DNA of 64,000 bases from Stomoxys calcitrans (GCF_963082655.1 NC_081553.1:214477961-214541960); one strand, 5' to 3'; positions 10,281 through 22,774 are shown, counted from the stretch's first letter. Numbers and translations are program-made. The notes: generated by a model from the sequence alone, not told the origin.

Positions 10281-13200
10281 GGCGCCGGGGAGTAGGCAGG
10301 TGGGGAAAATGCTCCTTCAATGGCTCAGAGGCTACTGTGTGAGTCAGACACTGGGCGGAGTAGGGGAAATTGTTTACCATTACGCGGAAGAAGGCGGTTG
10401 GATCAGACGTGTGGCCAATAGCTTAGTCGCTTCGGAGTCTGAGGGACGCGGGCCAAACAATGGCTAGGTTAGTTACCGAGACGTAGATCATGCACGGCGT
10501 GATTGTGGTACTGAATCACTGTAACACGGGAGTAGGCGGTAGAAACGATCGGGTCAATGGCTCTTGTGTTCACAGAACGTTTTTTCATTCACTATGTAAT
10601 TGTGGCACTAGGTCACCAAACAAATTGGGGTCGTTGGCTCCTGTGTCTGATGGACAAGGACAATATGTTTGCTAGGTTAGTTACTGAGTTGTGATTCTCT
10701 AACGGCGTGATCACGGCGCTTAGTTACCAGGACGCGTGATCACGACACTTAGTTGGAACGAAAGCTCAGTGGTTCCGATGTCTGAGGAACAAGGTTATAA
10801 TGCTGGCTAGGATAGCCACCGATACGTGATTCACTCACGACTAAATCGTGGCACTTAGTTACCGGAACGCTGGAGCAAGCGCTTGGCTCCAACGCGTGAT
10901 CAATGGTCCAGTGGCTCCGATCTCTTAGGAAAAAGGGAAAATGCTGGCTAGGCTACTCACCGAAACGTGTACGACGTGATAGTGTGACCTGGTCACCGGG
11001 ACGAGGAAGAAAGCAAAGGCAAATCTCTGTATGAATTAGACAATGGGGCGTGATTCATACACAGCGTGGTCGAAGCACTTGGTCACCGAAACGACGGAGT
11101 TGGTGGTCGGAACAAACACGTGGTCATTGGCTTCTTTATCAGGGGGACAGTGGGCGGAATGCTGGCTAGGCTAGTCCCCAAGATGTGATTCACTCACGGT
11201 CACACGGGTACAATGGCTCAGTGGCCCCGGTGTCTGAGGGACTCGGATAAAACCCTGCCTAGGCTAGTCACCGAGTCGTAAATCATTCACGGCGTGATCG
11301 TGGTACTGAGTCACTGCAGCACGAGAGTAGGTGGTAGAAACGAACGCGTGGTCAATGGCTATCGTGTTCACAGAGACCTGATTCATTCACGGTGTAATTG
11401 TGGCACTTGGTCACTATGACGCGGAAGTAGTCGGCTGGAACGAACTTGTGGTCGATGTTTGGGTGGCTCATGTGTCTGATGGATAAGGACAAAATGTTTG
11501 CTAGGTTAGTAACCGAGTTGTGATTCACTAACGCGATAACGGCGCCATAACTGCGCGATAACGGCACTTGGTTACGAGGACGCAGTAGGTGGTTGGACCG
11601 AAAGTGTGGTCAATGGTTCATTGGTACCGGTGTGTGAAGGACAAGGTCATAATGCTGGCTAGGCTAGCCAACGAAACGTTATTCACTCACGACTAGATCG
11701 TGACACTTGGTTACCGGGACGTGGGAGTAAGCGTTTGGCTCTAACGCCTGATCAATGGCTCAGTTGTTCAGATCTTTTAGGAAAAAGGGAAAATGCTGGC
11801 TAGGCTATTCACCGAAAAGTGATTCATGCACGGCGTGGTCGAAGCACTTGGTAACCGTAACGACGGAGCTGGTGGTCGAAACGAACGCTTGGTCAATGGC
11901 TTCTGTATCAGGGGGACACTGGGCAGAATGCCGGCTAGGCTAGTCACCAAGACGTGATTCACTCGCGGCCATACGTGTACAACGGCTCAGTGGCTTCGAT
12001 GTCTGAGGTACGCGGGTAGTAAATCATTCACGGCGTGATCACGGCGAGTTACTGTAACCCGAGGGTAGGTGGTAGAAACGGTTCATTGGTTCCGGTGTGT
12101 GAAGGACAAGGTAATAATGCTGGCTAGGCTAGCCAACGAAACGTGATTCACTCACGACTTGATCGTGCCACTTGATTACCGGGACGCGGGAGTAAGCGCT
12201 TGGCCCCAACGCGTGATCAATGGCTCAGTGACTCCGGTCTCTGAGGAAAAATGGATAATGCTGGATAGGTTAGTAAATCATTCACGGCGTGATCGTGGAC
12301 TGAGTCACTGTAACCCGAGGGTAGGTGTTAGAAACGAACGCGTGGTCAATGGTTCATTGGTTCCGGTGTGTGAAAGACAAGGTCATAATGCTGGCTAGGC
12401 TAGCCAACGAAAGGTGATTCACTCACGACCTGATCGTGTCACTTGGTTAACGGTGAGTAAGCGCTTGGCTCCAACGCGTGATCAAACGCTGGCTAGGCTA
12501 GTCACCGAAATGTGATTCATGGACGGCGTGATAGTGGTACTTGGTCAACAGGACAAGGAAGATGTCGGTTGCGACAAGCGCTTGCTCAATGGCTCAGTGA
12601 TTTATGGATCTGAGGCACAAGGGCAAAACGCTGTATGGATGAGACTATTAGGCGTGATTCACACACGGCATGATCCAAGCACTTGGTCACCGGAACGACA
12701 AAGTTTGTGGTCGGATCAAACGCGTGCTCAATGGCTTCTGTATCAGGGGGACACTGGGCAGAATGATGGCTAGGCTAGTCGCCGAGTCGTGATTCACTCA
12801 CGGCGTGATTGTTCATTAGTTAATCTGTAGTAAGTGTATGGAGGCTACCATAGCATAAAAGTAAGCATGTCCGCTTATGACGCTGAACGCCTGAGTTCGA
12901 ATCCTGTCGAGAACATCAGGAAAAATTTAAGGCAATGGGGTATCCCCTCCTACTGCTGGCGACATTTGTGAGATGCTATGCCGTGTTAAAACTTCTCCCC
13001 AAAGCGGTGTCGCACTGCGTCATGCCGTTCGGACTCGGCTACAAAAATTGTGCCACTTATCATTGAGCTTTAAATTTGAGTCGGACAACACTCTGTGATA
13101 TGTGAGAAGTTTAAACAAATTTCTTAGTGGAATGTTTAGGGGCGTTTTTGCAAGTGTATGGGGAGAATGCGAGATAAAGGATGATGGTGATTGTGGTCAC

Positions 13201-16030
13201 CGGGACAGTGCTTGATCACCGGGACACGGCAAATGGCACTTGAACGAACTGCGGTGAATGGTCGCCGGGACGTTAAAGTAGACGGTTGGAACGAACGTGT
13301 GATCAATGGTTTAGTGGACCCGGGGTCTGTAGGATGAAGGTAAAACACTGGCTACCTAGTCACGTAGACGTGAATCACACACTACGTGATAGTGGCACTT
13401 GGTCACCGAGACACAGGGTTAAGCGGATGGAAGGAACGGGTGGTCAATTTCTTAGTCACTTCAGTGTCTGAGGGCCAAGGGCAAAACGCAAGCGAGGCTA
13501 GTCATCAAGACGTGATTCAATCACCGCGTGATTGTGCATTAGTTATTCGGGTGAAAAAAACGCGGGATTAATGGTTATATGGCTCCGGTGTCAGCCGGAC
13601 ACTGGGTAGATCGTTGGCGAAACTAATCACCAAGACGTAATTCAATCACTGCATAATAGTTGCACTTGATCAACGGGATGTTGAAGTAGACGGTCGCAAT
13701 GACCACGTGATTAATGACTCAGTGCCTCTGGTGTCATCGGGACACTGGGTGTAACGCTGGCTTCTTAAGTCACCCAGGCGTGGTTCACTCAAGGCGTGAT
13801 CAAAATACTCGTTCACGGGGACGCAAGAGTAGGCAGCTGAAACGAAGGCGAAGCCAATGGCTCAGTAGCTCCCACGTCTAAGCGACAATGGTAGAACGAT
13901 ATTGAGACGTAATTCATTCCCGGCGTGAGTGTGCCACTAGGCCACCGGGACGCAGGAGTAAGCGGTCAGAACGAACGAGTGATCAATGGCTCAGAGGAAC
14001 ACTGGGGGAATGCTAGCTACAGAAATGACAGAGGCGTGATTCACTCACGGCGTGATCGTGGTACTTGATAGTAGAGATGAGGGAATAGGCGGCTGGAACG
14101 GACAGTAGCTTCCGTCTTTGCTTCGGCTAGTCACCGCCTCGTGATTCCCTTACGGCGTGATCGTGGCACTTGTTAAACGGGACGCAGAATGAAGGTGGTT
14201 GGAACGAACGCGAAGTCAATGACACTGAGGAACACTGGGGAACGTTAGGTACAGAAGTCACCGTGACAGGATTCACTCACGGCGTGATCGTTGCACTTGA
14301 TTACTGAGACGCGGGTATAGGCGGTTGGAATGGACGAGTGGTTAATGGTTCAGTGGCTTCTGTCTCTGGACGAGGGAATAGGCGGTTGGAACGAACGCGT
14401 GGTCAATGACTCAGAGGCACACTGGTGTAACGCTAGTTACATAAATCATCGTGACGTGATTCACTCACGGCGTGATAGTGGCACTTCCTGAGACGCGGAA
14501 ATAGACGGCTGGAACGGACGAGTGGTTAATGGTTCAGTGGCTTCTGTCTCTGGTTCGCCTAATCACCGCGTCGTGATTCCCTCACGGCGTGAACGTGGAC
14601 CTGGTCACCGGGACGCAGAAATAGGTGGTTGAAACGAACTCGCTGTCAATGACTCAGAGAACCACTGTTGAAACAATTGCTAAAGAAATCACCGAGACGT
14701 GAATCACTCACGCCGTGATGGTGGCACTTGATAACTAAGATGCGGAAATAGGCGGCTGGAACAGACGCGTGGTTAATGGATAAGTGCTTTCTGTCTCTGG
14801 TCGGCTAGTTATCGCCTTGTGATTCCCTCAAGGCATGATAGTGGCAATTGGTAACCGGGACGCAGAAGTAGGTGGTTGGAATGAACGCGTGGTCAATGAC
14901 TCAGAGAAAAACTGGGGGAACGCTAGCTACAGAAATCACCGAGACTTTATTCACTCACGACGTGGTCATGGCATCATCGTGGCATCAATCGTGGAATAGT
15001 TGGCTGGAATGGACGAGTGGTTAATAGCTCAGAGGCGTCTCTCTCTGAGAGACAAGGGACGAACGAGTCCAGGCTAATCACAGAGAAGTGATTTAATCAC
15101 TACGTGATCGAAGCCCTTGGGGTCACCAGGACGCGAGGCAGTTGGGACGAGCACATGGTCATTGGCTCGTAAGTGGGAGTGATAAGGATAGAACGCTGGC
15201 TAGTAATCAAGCGACGAATTATTTACGAGGGTGGTCTTGGCACTTGGACGCGGGAGTAGGATGTTGGAACGAATGCGTGGCCAATGACTCAGGGTCTCCA
15301 GCGCATGAGGGACAAGAGTAGAACGCTGGCTAAGCTTTACACAGAGACGGTATTCAATCATGGAATTGGCGGGAGTAGGATGTTGGAACGAAGTTGAGGC
15401 CAATGGCTCAGAGGCTCCTGCTCATTAGGGACCTGAATAGAACGCTGGCTAAGCTATTCACCGAGACGTTGTTCGCTCACGGCGTGTCGTGTTGGGAGTA
15501 GGATGTTGAAATTAATGCGTGGGCAGTGGCTCTTGCCCAAGAGGGACATAAGTAGAACGCTGGCTAAGCTATTCAACGAGACTTTATTCGCTTATTCCGA
15601 GAACGTGGTACTTTTTCACCGTAACGCGGTAGTAGATAGTTGGAACGAACAAAATGTCAATGGCTCTGTGGTTCCCGAGCATGAAGGCCAGGGGCAAAAT
15701 GCTGGCTAGGCTAATCATCAAGACATGATTTACTCTCGACTTGATCTTAGACTTGGTCACCGAGACTCGAGAGGGGGCGTTTGAAACGAACCTGTGGCCA
15801 TTTGGCACAGTGGCTCCTGTGTCAAAGACAGAATGCTGACAAGGTTTATCACCGAGGCGTTATTCTCTCACGGCATGAACATGGCACTTAGTCAGCAGTA
15901 GGCGGGAGTAGGCTGTTTTGCCCGAAATCGTAGACAATGACGCCGTATTTCCTGTATAAGAGGGCCAAGGGTAGATCGCTAGCAAGACTAGTCGCCAGAT
16001 TTGATTCGCTTACGGCGTGATCTTGACTTT
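10281..16030 (+). repeat. Satellite-like array, 95-190-bp degenerate units with higher-order structure
   Basis: Each unit combines GTGATTCACTCACGGCGTGA, TCGTGGCACTTGGTCACCGG, GACGCGGGAGTAGGCGGTTG, GAACGAACGCGTGGTCAATG, GCTCAGTGGCTCCGGTGTCT and GCTGGCTAGGCTAGTCACCG, with frequent internal deletions. Composition is GC-richer than the flanks. A longer period is visible: the variant CGTGATCGTGGTACTGAGTC with CACGAGAGTAGGTGGTAGAA recurs near 10490, 11282, 12020 and 12281, and the companion phrase GACAAAATGTTTGCTAGGTT near 10655 and 11490. The array is interrupted by a SINE at 12841-13151. No protein or RNA gene is supported; the many short open frames reflect stop-poor repeat sequence. Confidence 0.85.
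12841..13151 (+). mobile_element. tRNA-derived SINE inserted in the satellite array, with 9-bp target duplication
   Basis: The head is tRNA-like. A degraded A box lies near 12848-12868, and the B box is GAGTTCGAATCC. The body matches the other copies: CCCCTCCTACTGCTGGCGAC, CCGTTCGGACTCGGCTACAA and CTTATCATTGAGC. AAGTGTATG at 12832-12840 is repeated at 13152-13160, a target-site duplication that defines the element as about 311 bp. It splits the satellite, so it inserted after the array existed. It would be mobilised by a LINE reverse transcriptase. Confidence 0.85.
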
Positions 16031-16430
16031 GAATACTGTTCAGGTAAATAATCCCTTCTAAAACATCCCTTCGCAGGCAGTTTATCCATTAAAAGCATTT
16101 TGGCTGTCGTAATGGTTGCTGTTGTTGTTGTAGCAGTGTGTTATACACTGCCGCGCCAGCCCTTGCGGATGAAAAACTCCATCGGGTCAATCCGGCACGT
16201 ACATCCGGTTGCCATGGGATTGTGTGTGGGTACACACCTCTGCCTGAAAAACCGTACACTTGTTCGGCAGTCTCAGCGATAGATCCCAAGTAGACCACCT
16301 ATTCTGTCCCCGTCTTCATGTTGGACCCATCAGTGAATACAGAGGTCAAACAGAACACCCGCCTTCAAATGATGCGAATCTTGAAAATCTTAACTCGATT
16401 GGATTTCGTTGTCACTTAGGCTAAGAACTT
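16031..16430 (+). repeat. Dispersed repeat with GTTGTTGTTGTAGCAGTG
   Basis: Positions 16108-16330 carry GTTGCTGTTGTTGTTGTAGC followed by AGTGTGTTATACACTGCCGC, CCATCGGGTCAATCCGGCAC and CATCCGGTTGCCATGGGATT. I recall phrases of this kind as dispersed repeats in fly introns and intergenic DNA; this is memory, not a search. No gene is supported. Confidence 0.4.
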
Positions 16431-16690
16431 CGTCAGTTTTTCTTTCCCCAACTGCTGTTTGCAGACTGGAACTGTGACCGTAGTGGTCGGAGGCTAAGAG
16501 GACCACTTTTCAAGCCAAACTTGATTTCTCAGGGCTTAAAGGGATTCCGCAATACTTTTTCGTCAGTTTTCCCTTCCCATCCACAGTATTCAGAATTGGA
16601 ACTGTGAGCGTAGATGCCGTCGGCTAACAGGACCATTGTTCAAGCCAAACTTGAAATCTCAGGGGTTAAAGGGATTCCACAATATTTCAT
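16431..16690 (+). repeat. Direct repeat, two copies of about 130 bp
   Basis: Copy one starts CGTCAGTTTTTCTTTCCCCA at 16431 and copy two CGTCAGTTTTCCCTTCCCAT near 16561. Both contain GGAACTGTGA(C/G)CGTAG, CAAGCCAAACTTGA and GGTTAAAGGGATTCC-type phrases and end near CAATA. They differ at many positions, so the duplication is old. No function is evident. Confidence 0.75.
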
Positions 16691-17310
16691 GTAGTGGAAC
16701 CCACCGTGGGGCGGAGGTTAGCATGTCCCCGCTTGTGACGCCGTACTTCTAGGTTCAAATCTCGGTGTGAACATCAAGAAAAATGTTTAGAGATGGTTTC
16801 CCCCTTACTAATGCTTGATACTTGGGAGGCCACCGTAGAGCAGAGGTTAGCATGTCCGCCTATGACGCTGAACGCCAGGGTTCAAATCCTGTCGAGAACA
16901 TCAGAAACAATTTTCAGCGGTGGTTATCCCCTCCTAATGCTTGGGACATTTGTGAGGTACGGTGCCATATGAAAACTTCGCCTCAAAAGAGGTGTCACAC
17001 TGAGGCAAGCCGTTTGGACTCGGCTACAAAAAGGAGGCCGCTTATCATTGAGCTTAGACTTGAATCGGACTGCACTCATTGAAAAGTTAGCCCTTGTTCT
17101 TTATTGCTCTGTTCATGGGCAAAATTTGCAATGCTGGCTATATTTGCCAGGTATCCTGCCATGTTAAAACATCTCTCCCAAGTGGTGTCGCTAGCTATGT
17201 CACACGCTGTTCGGACTTATCATAAAAAAGTAGGCCCCTTATCATAGACCATAAACTTTAATCGGACTGCCATCATTGATATGAGAAAAGTATCCCAGGT
17301 TCCTTAATAG
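16691..17310 (+). mobile_element. SINE nested within a SINE
   Basis: The outer copy starts at about 16691 (CCACCGTGGGGCGGAGGTTA), has a B box variant GGTTCAAATCTC, and stops at about 16822 in CTTACTAATGCTTGATACTTG. The inner copy, 16825-17125, has A box GTAGAGCAGAGGTTAGCATG, B box GGTTCAAATCC, CCTCCTAATGCTTGGGAC and the tail TTCATGGGCAAAATTTGCA. The outer copy resumes at about 17126 (AATGCTGGCTATATTTGCC, then CAAGTGGTGTCGC and GGCCCCTTATCAT) and ends near 17310. The overlapping AATGCT phrases at both joints suggest a short, worn target duplication. Confidence 0.8.
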
Positions 17311-18180
17311 TAGGATCTCCCAGAACGACCCTTTCCTTTCACTTATTATCGTCCTTAACAAAAAAACTTCTTAGCCCGCAAAACCGAAATGTTAGTAAAA
17401 ACCCTCCTAGTTTCCTTTCCTTAAGCCATCCATACATTACAGATGTTGGGTAAAGTGCATTTGGTAATGCACCCACGATTCACCATACATCATGCCACAC
17501 ATGTGGTAGGTTTGTTTTTTTGTTGCTGCTGGCCAAAACTCAAACAAAAAGGCCAATCTAATCTTAGAGGAAATTGCAACATAGAGCCAGCATACACACA
17601 GGGAGTTGGCCAGGCCAGGCTAACAGAGCCTAAAATTTCATCCATCCCACTGTGAATGAAATCATTTATCAAAAGCTCTTAAACTTTTGACCACAAAGAA
17701 ACCAAAATCTCGTCGAAGACCCACCACAAAATTATTCATTTCCTTGGTGTGCAGCTGGAGTAAGAGAATGATGCCACTAAAAATGAAATCAAGAAGTCTC
17801 TATGGCTTGGAAAAGACCTCAAGAGCAAGGAATTGCATTTCCAGTTAAGATTTGATTACAATAGATTTGTGCAATTAAGTTGGTTAGTTTGGTTGATTTG
17901 CATGCCCCCCCCCCCCCCCCCCACAAAGATTGCGACAACGACCAACGAAAGGGAGGTCTTGTGATTTTTAGGTGCCTGTCTGGGCACCGAAAGTGGTGAG
18001 ACGGGCAATTAAGAAGTTGGGAAAATCAGTTAGGGAAAAACTGAAATGGAACTAAATTGGGCCCAGACAGAGAAGCAGACAGCCAAACAAGGCAGGCAGG
18101 CAGACAAAAATTTCGAACTAATTGCATTACCAATCTCCAAGATCTGGTATTTTTGAAATAAGGGTAATAAGGAGTGATTT
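17311..18180 (+). other. Unique intronic or intergenic DNA
   Basis: No gene or recognised element. A poly-C run at 17907-17922 and GGCAGGCAGGCAGAC near 18090 are simple repeats. An open frame near 17443-17655 has no family resemblance and no splice context. Confidence 0.35.
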
Positions 18181-18991
18181 TTAGGGGAGAAATTTCGATC
18201 AAATCTGCTCCATTTTGCTATAGTTGGAAATGAAGTTCAGTTTAAGGGGTGATTTAGGGCGTACCCCCAAAATTGGATATCAAATTCGTTTTCTACTCTC
18301 AAATGCCCTTCATTTGAGTCCCATATTGCCATAATGGGTCAATTAATCTATTCGACATATGTTTGAGAGGAAAAGAGCCACCTAGACTTGAACGCAAGTT
18401 TTAATGTCATATTTTTAATCTACTCCCAAAATATCTTTCATATGAATACTATTGGGTTGCCCAAAAAGTAATTGCGGATTTTTTAAAAGAAAGTAAATGC
18501 ATTTTTAATAAAACTTAGAATGAACTTTAAAGCTAAAAGTAACAGCTGATAACTGGCAGAAGAATGAATGCAATTACAGAGTCACAAGCTGTGAAAAAAT
18601 TTGTCAACGCCGACTATATGAAAAATCCGCAATTACTTTTTGGTCTAACCAATATATAGCCATGGTCGGCTGATATGCCCATTTGGGGGTATTTAGGGGT
18701 GAGGCGACCTCCCATTACTGGGACCCAATATTTTATGCCATATTTGTAATCTACTGCCGAATACTTTTCATTTGAGTCCCATACTGATGGGAACGTCGAA
18801 TGTTTTTGCTTAGAGGAGTTTTTGGGTTTAAGGCTGCCCGCTGGATACTAGGACCCAAAATTGTATACGATTTTCAATTTCCAGTCTCCAATACCTTTCA
18901 TTGGATTCCCATATTGTGCCCATCAGTCCTCTTTTGGTTTTAGGTGGCGTTTTTGGTGTAAGGGGGAGGGTCAGCCACCATCCGATATAAA
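18181..18991 (-). repeat. Tandem family with TTTCATTTGAGTCCCATATT (reverse of gggactcaaatg family)
   Basis: Units contain GTAATCTACTCCCGAATACC, TTTCATTTGAGTCCCATATT and GGACCCAA, with GGGTTTTTGGGGT-like G-rich stretches. The same family is seen reversed at 21280-22200 and 50122-52890. It is split by a MITE at 18452-18652 and by the Helentron-like element starting at 18992. After that element the family continues, so this one array was interrupted twice. Confidence 0.75.
18452..18652. mobile_element. Mariner-type MITE, 201 bp, TA target duplication
   Basis: The termini are TTGGGTTGCCCAAAAAGTAA on the left and the imperfect inverse TTACTTTTTGGTCTAACCAA on the right, flanked by TA at 18450-18451 and 18653-18654. 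Ends in the style of AAAAGTAATTGCGG are typical of mariner transposons. The interior (CAGCTGATAACTGGCAGAAG, GAGTCACAAGCTGTGAAAAA) is shared with the copy at 22884-23118 and codes for nothing. Its right end has more mismatches, so it is the older-looking copy. Confidence 0.9.
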
Positions 18992-20546
18992 ACAAGTAAG
19001 AAGGCGTTAAGTTCGGCCGGGCCGAACTTTGCATACCCACCACCTCGGGTATATATGTGAACCACATTTCGTCAAAATCCAGTGAAAATGAATACCTTAT
19101 GCTCCATAGCATCTCTATAGATATCATCCGATTTAGACCAAATGCTTATAAGTACAAGTCATTGTTCAACCGAGAGATCGGTCTTATGGCAGCTATATCC
19201 AAATCTGGACCGATCTGAGCCAAATAGAAGACAAATATCGAAGGGCCCAACACAAGTCATTGTCCCAAATTTCGGCGACATCGGACAATAAATGCGCTTT
19301 TTATGGGCCCAAAACCTTAAATCGAGAGATCGGTCTATATGGCAGCTATATCCAAATCTGAACCGATCAGGGCCAAATAGAAGAAAGATGTTGAAGGGCG
19401 TAAGGCAAATCACTGTCCCAAATTTCAGCAAAATCGGATAATAAATGTGGCTTTTATGGGCCTAAGACCATAAATCGGAGGATCGGTCTATATGGCAGCT
19501 TTATCCAAATTTGGACCGATCTGGGCCAAATTGACGAAGGATGTCGAAGGGCTCAACACAACTTACTGTCTCAAATTTCAGCAAGATCGGATAATAAATG
19601 TGGCTTTTATGGGACTTAGACCCTAAATCGGATGATCGGTCTATATGGCAGCTATATCCAAATCTGGACCGATCTGAGCCAAATTGACGGAGGATGTCGA
19701 AGGGCTCAACGCAACTCACTGTCCCAAATTTCAGCAAAATCGGATAATAAATGTGGCTTTTAGGGGCCTAAAACCATAAATCGGAGGAGCGGTCTATATG
19801 GCAGCTATATCCAAATTTGGACCGATCTGCACCAAATTGACGAAGGATGACGAAGGGCTCAACGCAATTCACTGTCCCAAATTTTAGTAAAATCGGATAA
19901 TAATTGTGGCTTTTATGGGCCTAAGACCATAAATCGGAGGATCGGTCTATATGGCAGCTATATCCAAATCTGAACCGATCTGGGCCAAATTGACGAGGAA
20001 TGTTGAAGGGCCTAACACAACTCACTGTGCAAAATTTCATTCAAATCGGATATAAAATGTGGCTTTTATGGGCCTAAGACCCTTAATCTGAGGATCGGTC
20101 TATATGGCAGCTATATCGAAATTTGGACCGATCTGAGCCAAATTGACGAAGGATGTCGAAGGGCCCAACGCAACTCACTGTCCCAAATTTCAGCAAAATC
20201 GGATAATAAATGTGGCTTTTATGGGCCTAAGACCCTAAATCGGCGGATCGGTCTATATGGGGGCTATATCAAGATATAGTCCGATATAGCCCATCTTCGA
20301 ACTTAACCTGCTTATGGACAAAAAAAGAATCTGTGCAAAATTTCAGCTCAATATCTCTATTTTTAAAGACTGCAGCGTGATTTCAACAGACAGACGGACA
20401 GACGGACGGACATGTCTAGATCGTCTTAGATTTTCACGCTGATCAAGAATATATATACTTTATAGGGTCGGAAATGGATATTTCGATGTGTTGCAAACGG
20501 AATGACAAAATGAATATACCCCCATCCTTCGGTGGTGGTTATAAAA
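18992..20546 (+). mobile_element. Helentron/DINE-1-like element, full length (CCCACCACC subfamily)
   Basis: The left end is ACAAGTAAGAAGGCGTTAAG, then TTCGGCCGGGCCGAA and ATACCCACCACCTCGGG. About eight monomers follow with TATATGGCAGCTATATCC, AAATCTGGACCGATCTG and TTTTATGGGCCTAAGACC. The right end has GACAGACGGACAGACGGACG at about 20391-20411, then GGTCGGAAATGGATATTTCG and CTTCGGTGGTGGTTATAAAA. It is inserted in the TTTGAGTCCCAT repeat family: the host phrase CCGATAT lies to its left and AAATTATATAACC, its continuation, to its right. No open frame of any element protein is present. Confidence 0.9.
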
Positions 20547-21240
20547 ATTATATAACCTGTGTTTCCGTTTTTTGATTCTACGGAGCAAACAAACAATCCG
20601 AGTCCCATATAGTCATGATGAGTCATATGCCCATTTGGGGAGTTTTTGGGGGGTGGAGTGACCCCCTACACTTCGATCTGATTTTGAATGCCTAAATTCG
20701 TAATCCACCCCCGTATATCTTTCATTTAAGCCCCATATTGATATGGAAGACCAATTTTTCTGTTTTCAGATATTTTGGGGTTAGGACGACTTCCTGGGTA
20801 CTTGGACCCAAGTTTTAATACCATATTAGTGTTCTACTCTTTAATACCTTTCATTCGATACCCATATTGTCTTTATCGGTCCACTTGTGATTCGGGTGGT
20901 ATTTTTGGGGTAACGGGGAGGGTCCGCCCCCTTCCGATTTGAACAAATTATAAAGCATATTTCTACTCCCTGACCATATTCGTAATCTACTCCCGAATAC
21001 CTTTCATTTGAGTCCCATATTGTGATGAACGTCAAATAAACCTATTTTAAGGGGTTTTGGGGCTGGGGCGGCCCCCCAGGTACTTGGACCCAACTTTTTT
21101 GTTATGAAATTCGTACTCTACTCTTGAATACCTTTCATTTGAATCCTATATTGTCGCGAGCGCTCCACTTTTATTTTTGAGTGTGTACTTTTGGGTTAAG
21201 GGGGAGGGTCCGCCCCCCCCCCCCCCTCCCGATATCAGAA
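20547..21240 (-). repeat. Left arm of a head-to-head pair of gggactcaaatg-family arrays
   Basis: About three units in reverse orientation with CTTTCATTTGAGTCCCATAT, GTAATCTACTCCCGAATACC and G-rich GGGGCGGCCCCCCAGGTACT. It ends at a C run (about 21217-21231) followed by CTCCCGATATCAGAAAATTA. The same boundary block occurs reversed on the other side of about 21260. Confidence 0.75.
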
Positions 21241-22200
21241 AATTATATAGCCTAATTTGAAATTTTCACAGATTGTGTTGGTTGGGGGGCGGACCCTCCC
21301 TTAGCCTAAAAGTACGACCCCAAAATAAAAGTGAACCGATCGGGACAGTATGGGACTCAAATGAAAGGTATTCAGGAGTAGACTACGAATTTCATATTAA
21401 AATTTGGATCCAAGTAACTGGGGGGCCGCCGCGACCCCAAAACCCCTTAAAATTGGTTTATTGGACGATAATCACAATATTGGACCGGAATGAAAGGCAT
21501 ATGGGAGTAGATTACGAAAATGGTCAGGAAAGAGGAAAAGGCTTTTTAGTTTGTTGATGTTGGAAGGGGGCGGACCCTCCCCCGTTACCCCAAAAACACC
21601 ACTTAAAATCAAAAGTGAACCGATATGGACAATATGGGTATCAAATGAAAGGTATTGGGAAGTAGAATACGAATATGGTTTTATAAAATTGGGATCAAGT
21701 ATGCGAGCGGTCGTCCAACCCCAAAAACTCCCCCAAAACAAACATGTTGGACGTAAATATCAATGTGGGACTCAAATGAAAGGTATTCGGGACTAGACTA
21801 TGAATATGACATAAAAAATGAGGTCCTAGTAATTGCTGGTCTCCCCACCCTTAAATGGGAATATAATTCGATCCTTGCTAGATGAGCCTCAAATAAAAGG
21901 TATTTGGTAACAAATTACAAATATGACATTAAACTTTATGTCCAAGAATCTAGGTGGTGCTTTACCTCCTAAAGTCGCCTCCAATAGTTTATTGGAGTGA
22001 GGCGCCGCCCCACTTAACAGCTGTATACACCAATTATGACAATATGGGGTTATTTTCCAAGGTATAAGATTGTGGACAGCGAATATGATATCTATATTCT
22101 GCTGATATATCTAGCGGACCACCTCACCTCAAAACAGTTGATCAATTATGATGACCTAACAGGACACTGCCGACATACTCCCAAAGTTATGACCATTAAA
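21241..22200 (+). repeat. Right arm of the head-to-head gggactcaaatg-family pair
   Basis: It starts with GAAATTTTCACAGATTGTGT and TGGTTGGGGGGCGGACCCTC, the same leader that opens the array at 50145. Units with TATGGGACTCAAATGAAAGG, TATTCAGGAGTAGACTACGA and GGATCCAAGTAACTGGGGGG follow, decaying after about 22000. The reading direction is opposite to 20547-21240, giving an imperfect palindrome centred near 21255. Confidence 0.75.
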
Positions 22201-22774
22201 CAGGTAGCCATATAGTCAGTTATAGACAACTAACACATGATGATCCATGTTGTAGCTGTGTATGTTCAAAAAATCTCTAACATATGGGAGAAATGTCAAA
22301 TGTCTCGGGGCGACATGGAACGGAGAACTTTATTTTGGGTATTAAAGTTTTAATCTTTTCCTTATCGATGGCAGCACTAACTTTCAAATAAGCGCCATCT
22401 ATTCTGTATGTAAATGAAACAACTGAATGGAGACGCCACCGCGAACAGAGAGAGGTCAGAATGGTTAAAATTTATCATGCAGCACTTGTCTGTGTTATGG
22501 CAACCTATCGGTCCGTAAAATAATGAAAAGTAATGTACAGGAATTTCGTTGCGGTTGTTTGCTGTATTATTTTTTAAATTTCCCACATTAAGACGAACCT
22601 TAACAATAGGTGTTTCAGGTAGTTTAAGTGGTTATCTTTGCCATAGATAAAAATTTATTTAGTAGAATGCGAATATTCAAGTTTGTGTCAAACTGTAAGA
22701 GGGGAAGGCTCAACGAATGGATACAGAATCAGAGCTATTGGAGAGTAGGTTACGTTACAGAGGTGACATTTTTC
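22201..22774 (+). other. Unique DNA between repeats
   Basis: No gene or recognised repeat. Open frames at about 22377-22586 and 22628-22900 have no family resemblance. The second runs into the Helentron-type terminus that starts near 22775. Confidence 0.35.

Noticed and set aside
10490..15808. Many 60-85-codon frames in the satellite array
   Set aside because: They occur in all frames and both strands of a GC-richer repeat and change frame from unit to unit; no conserved peptide emerges.
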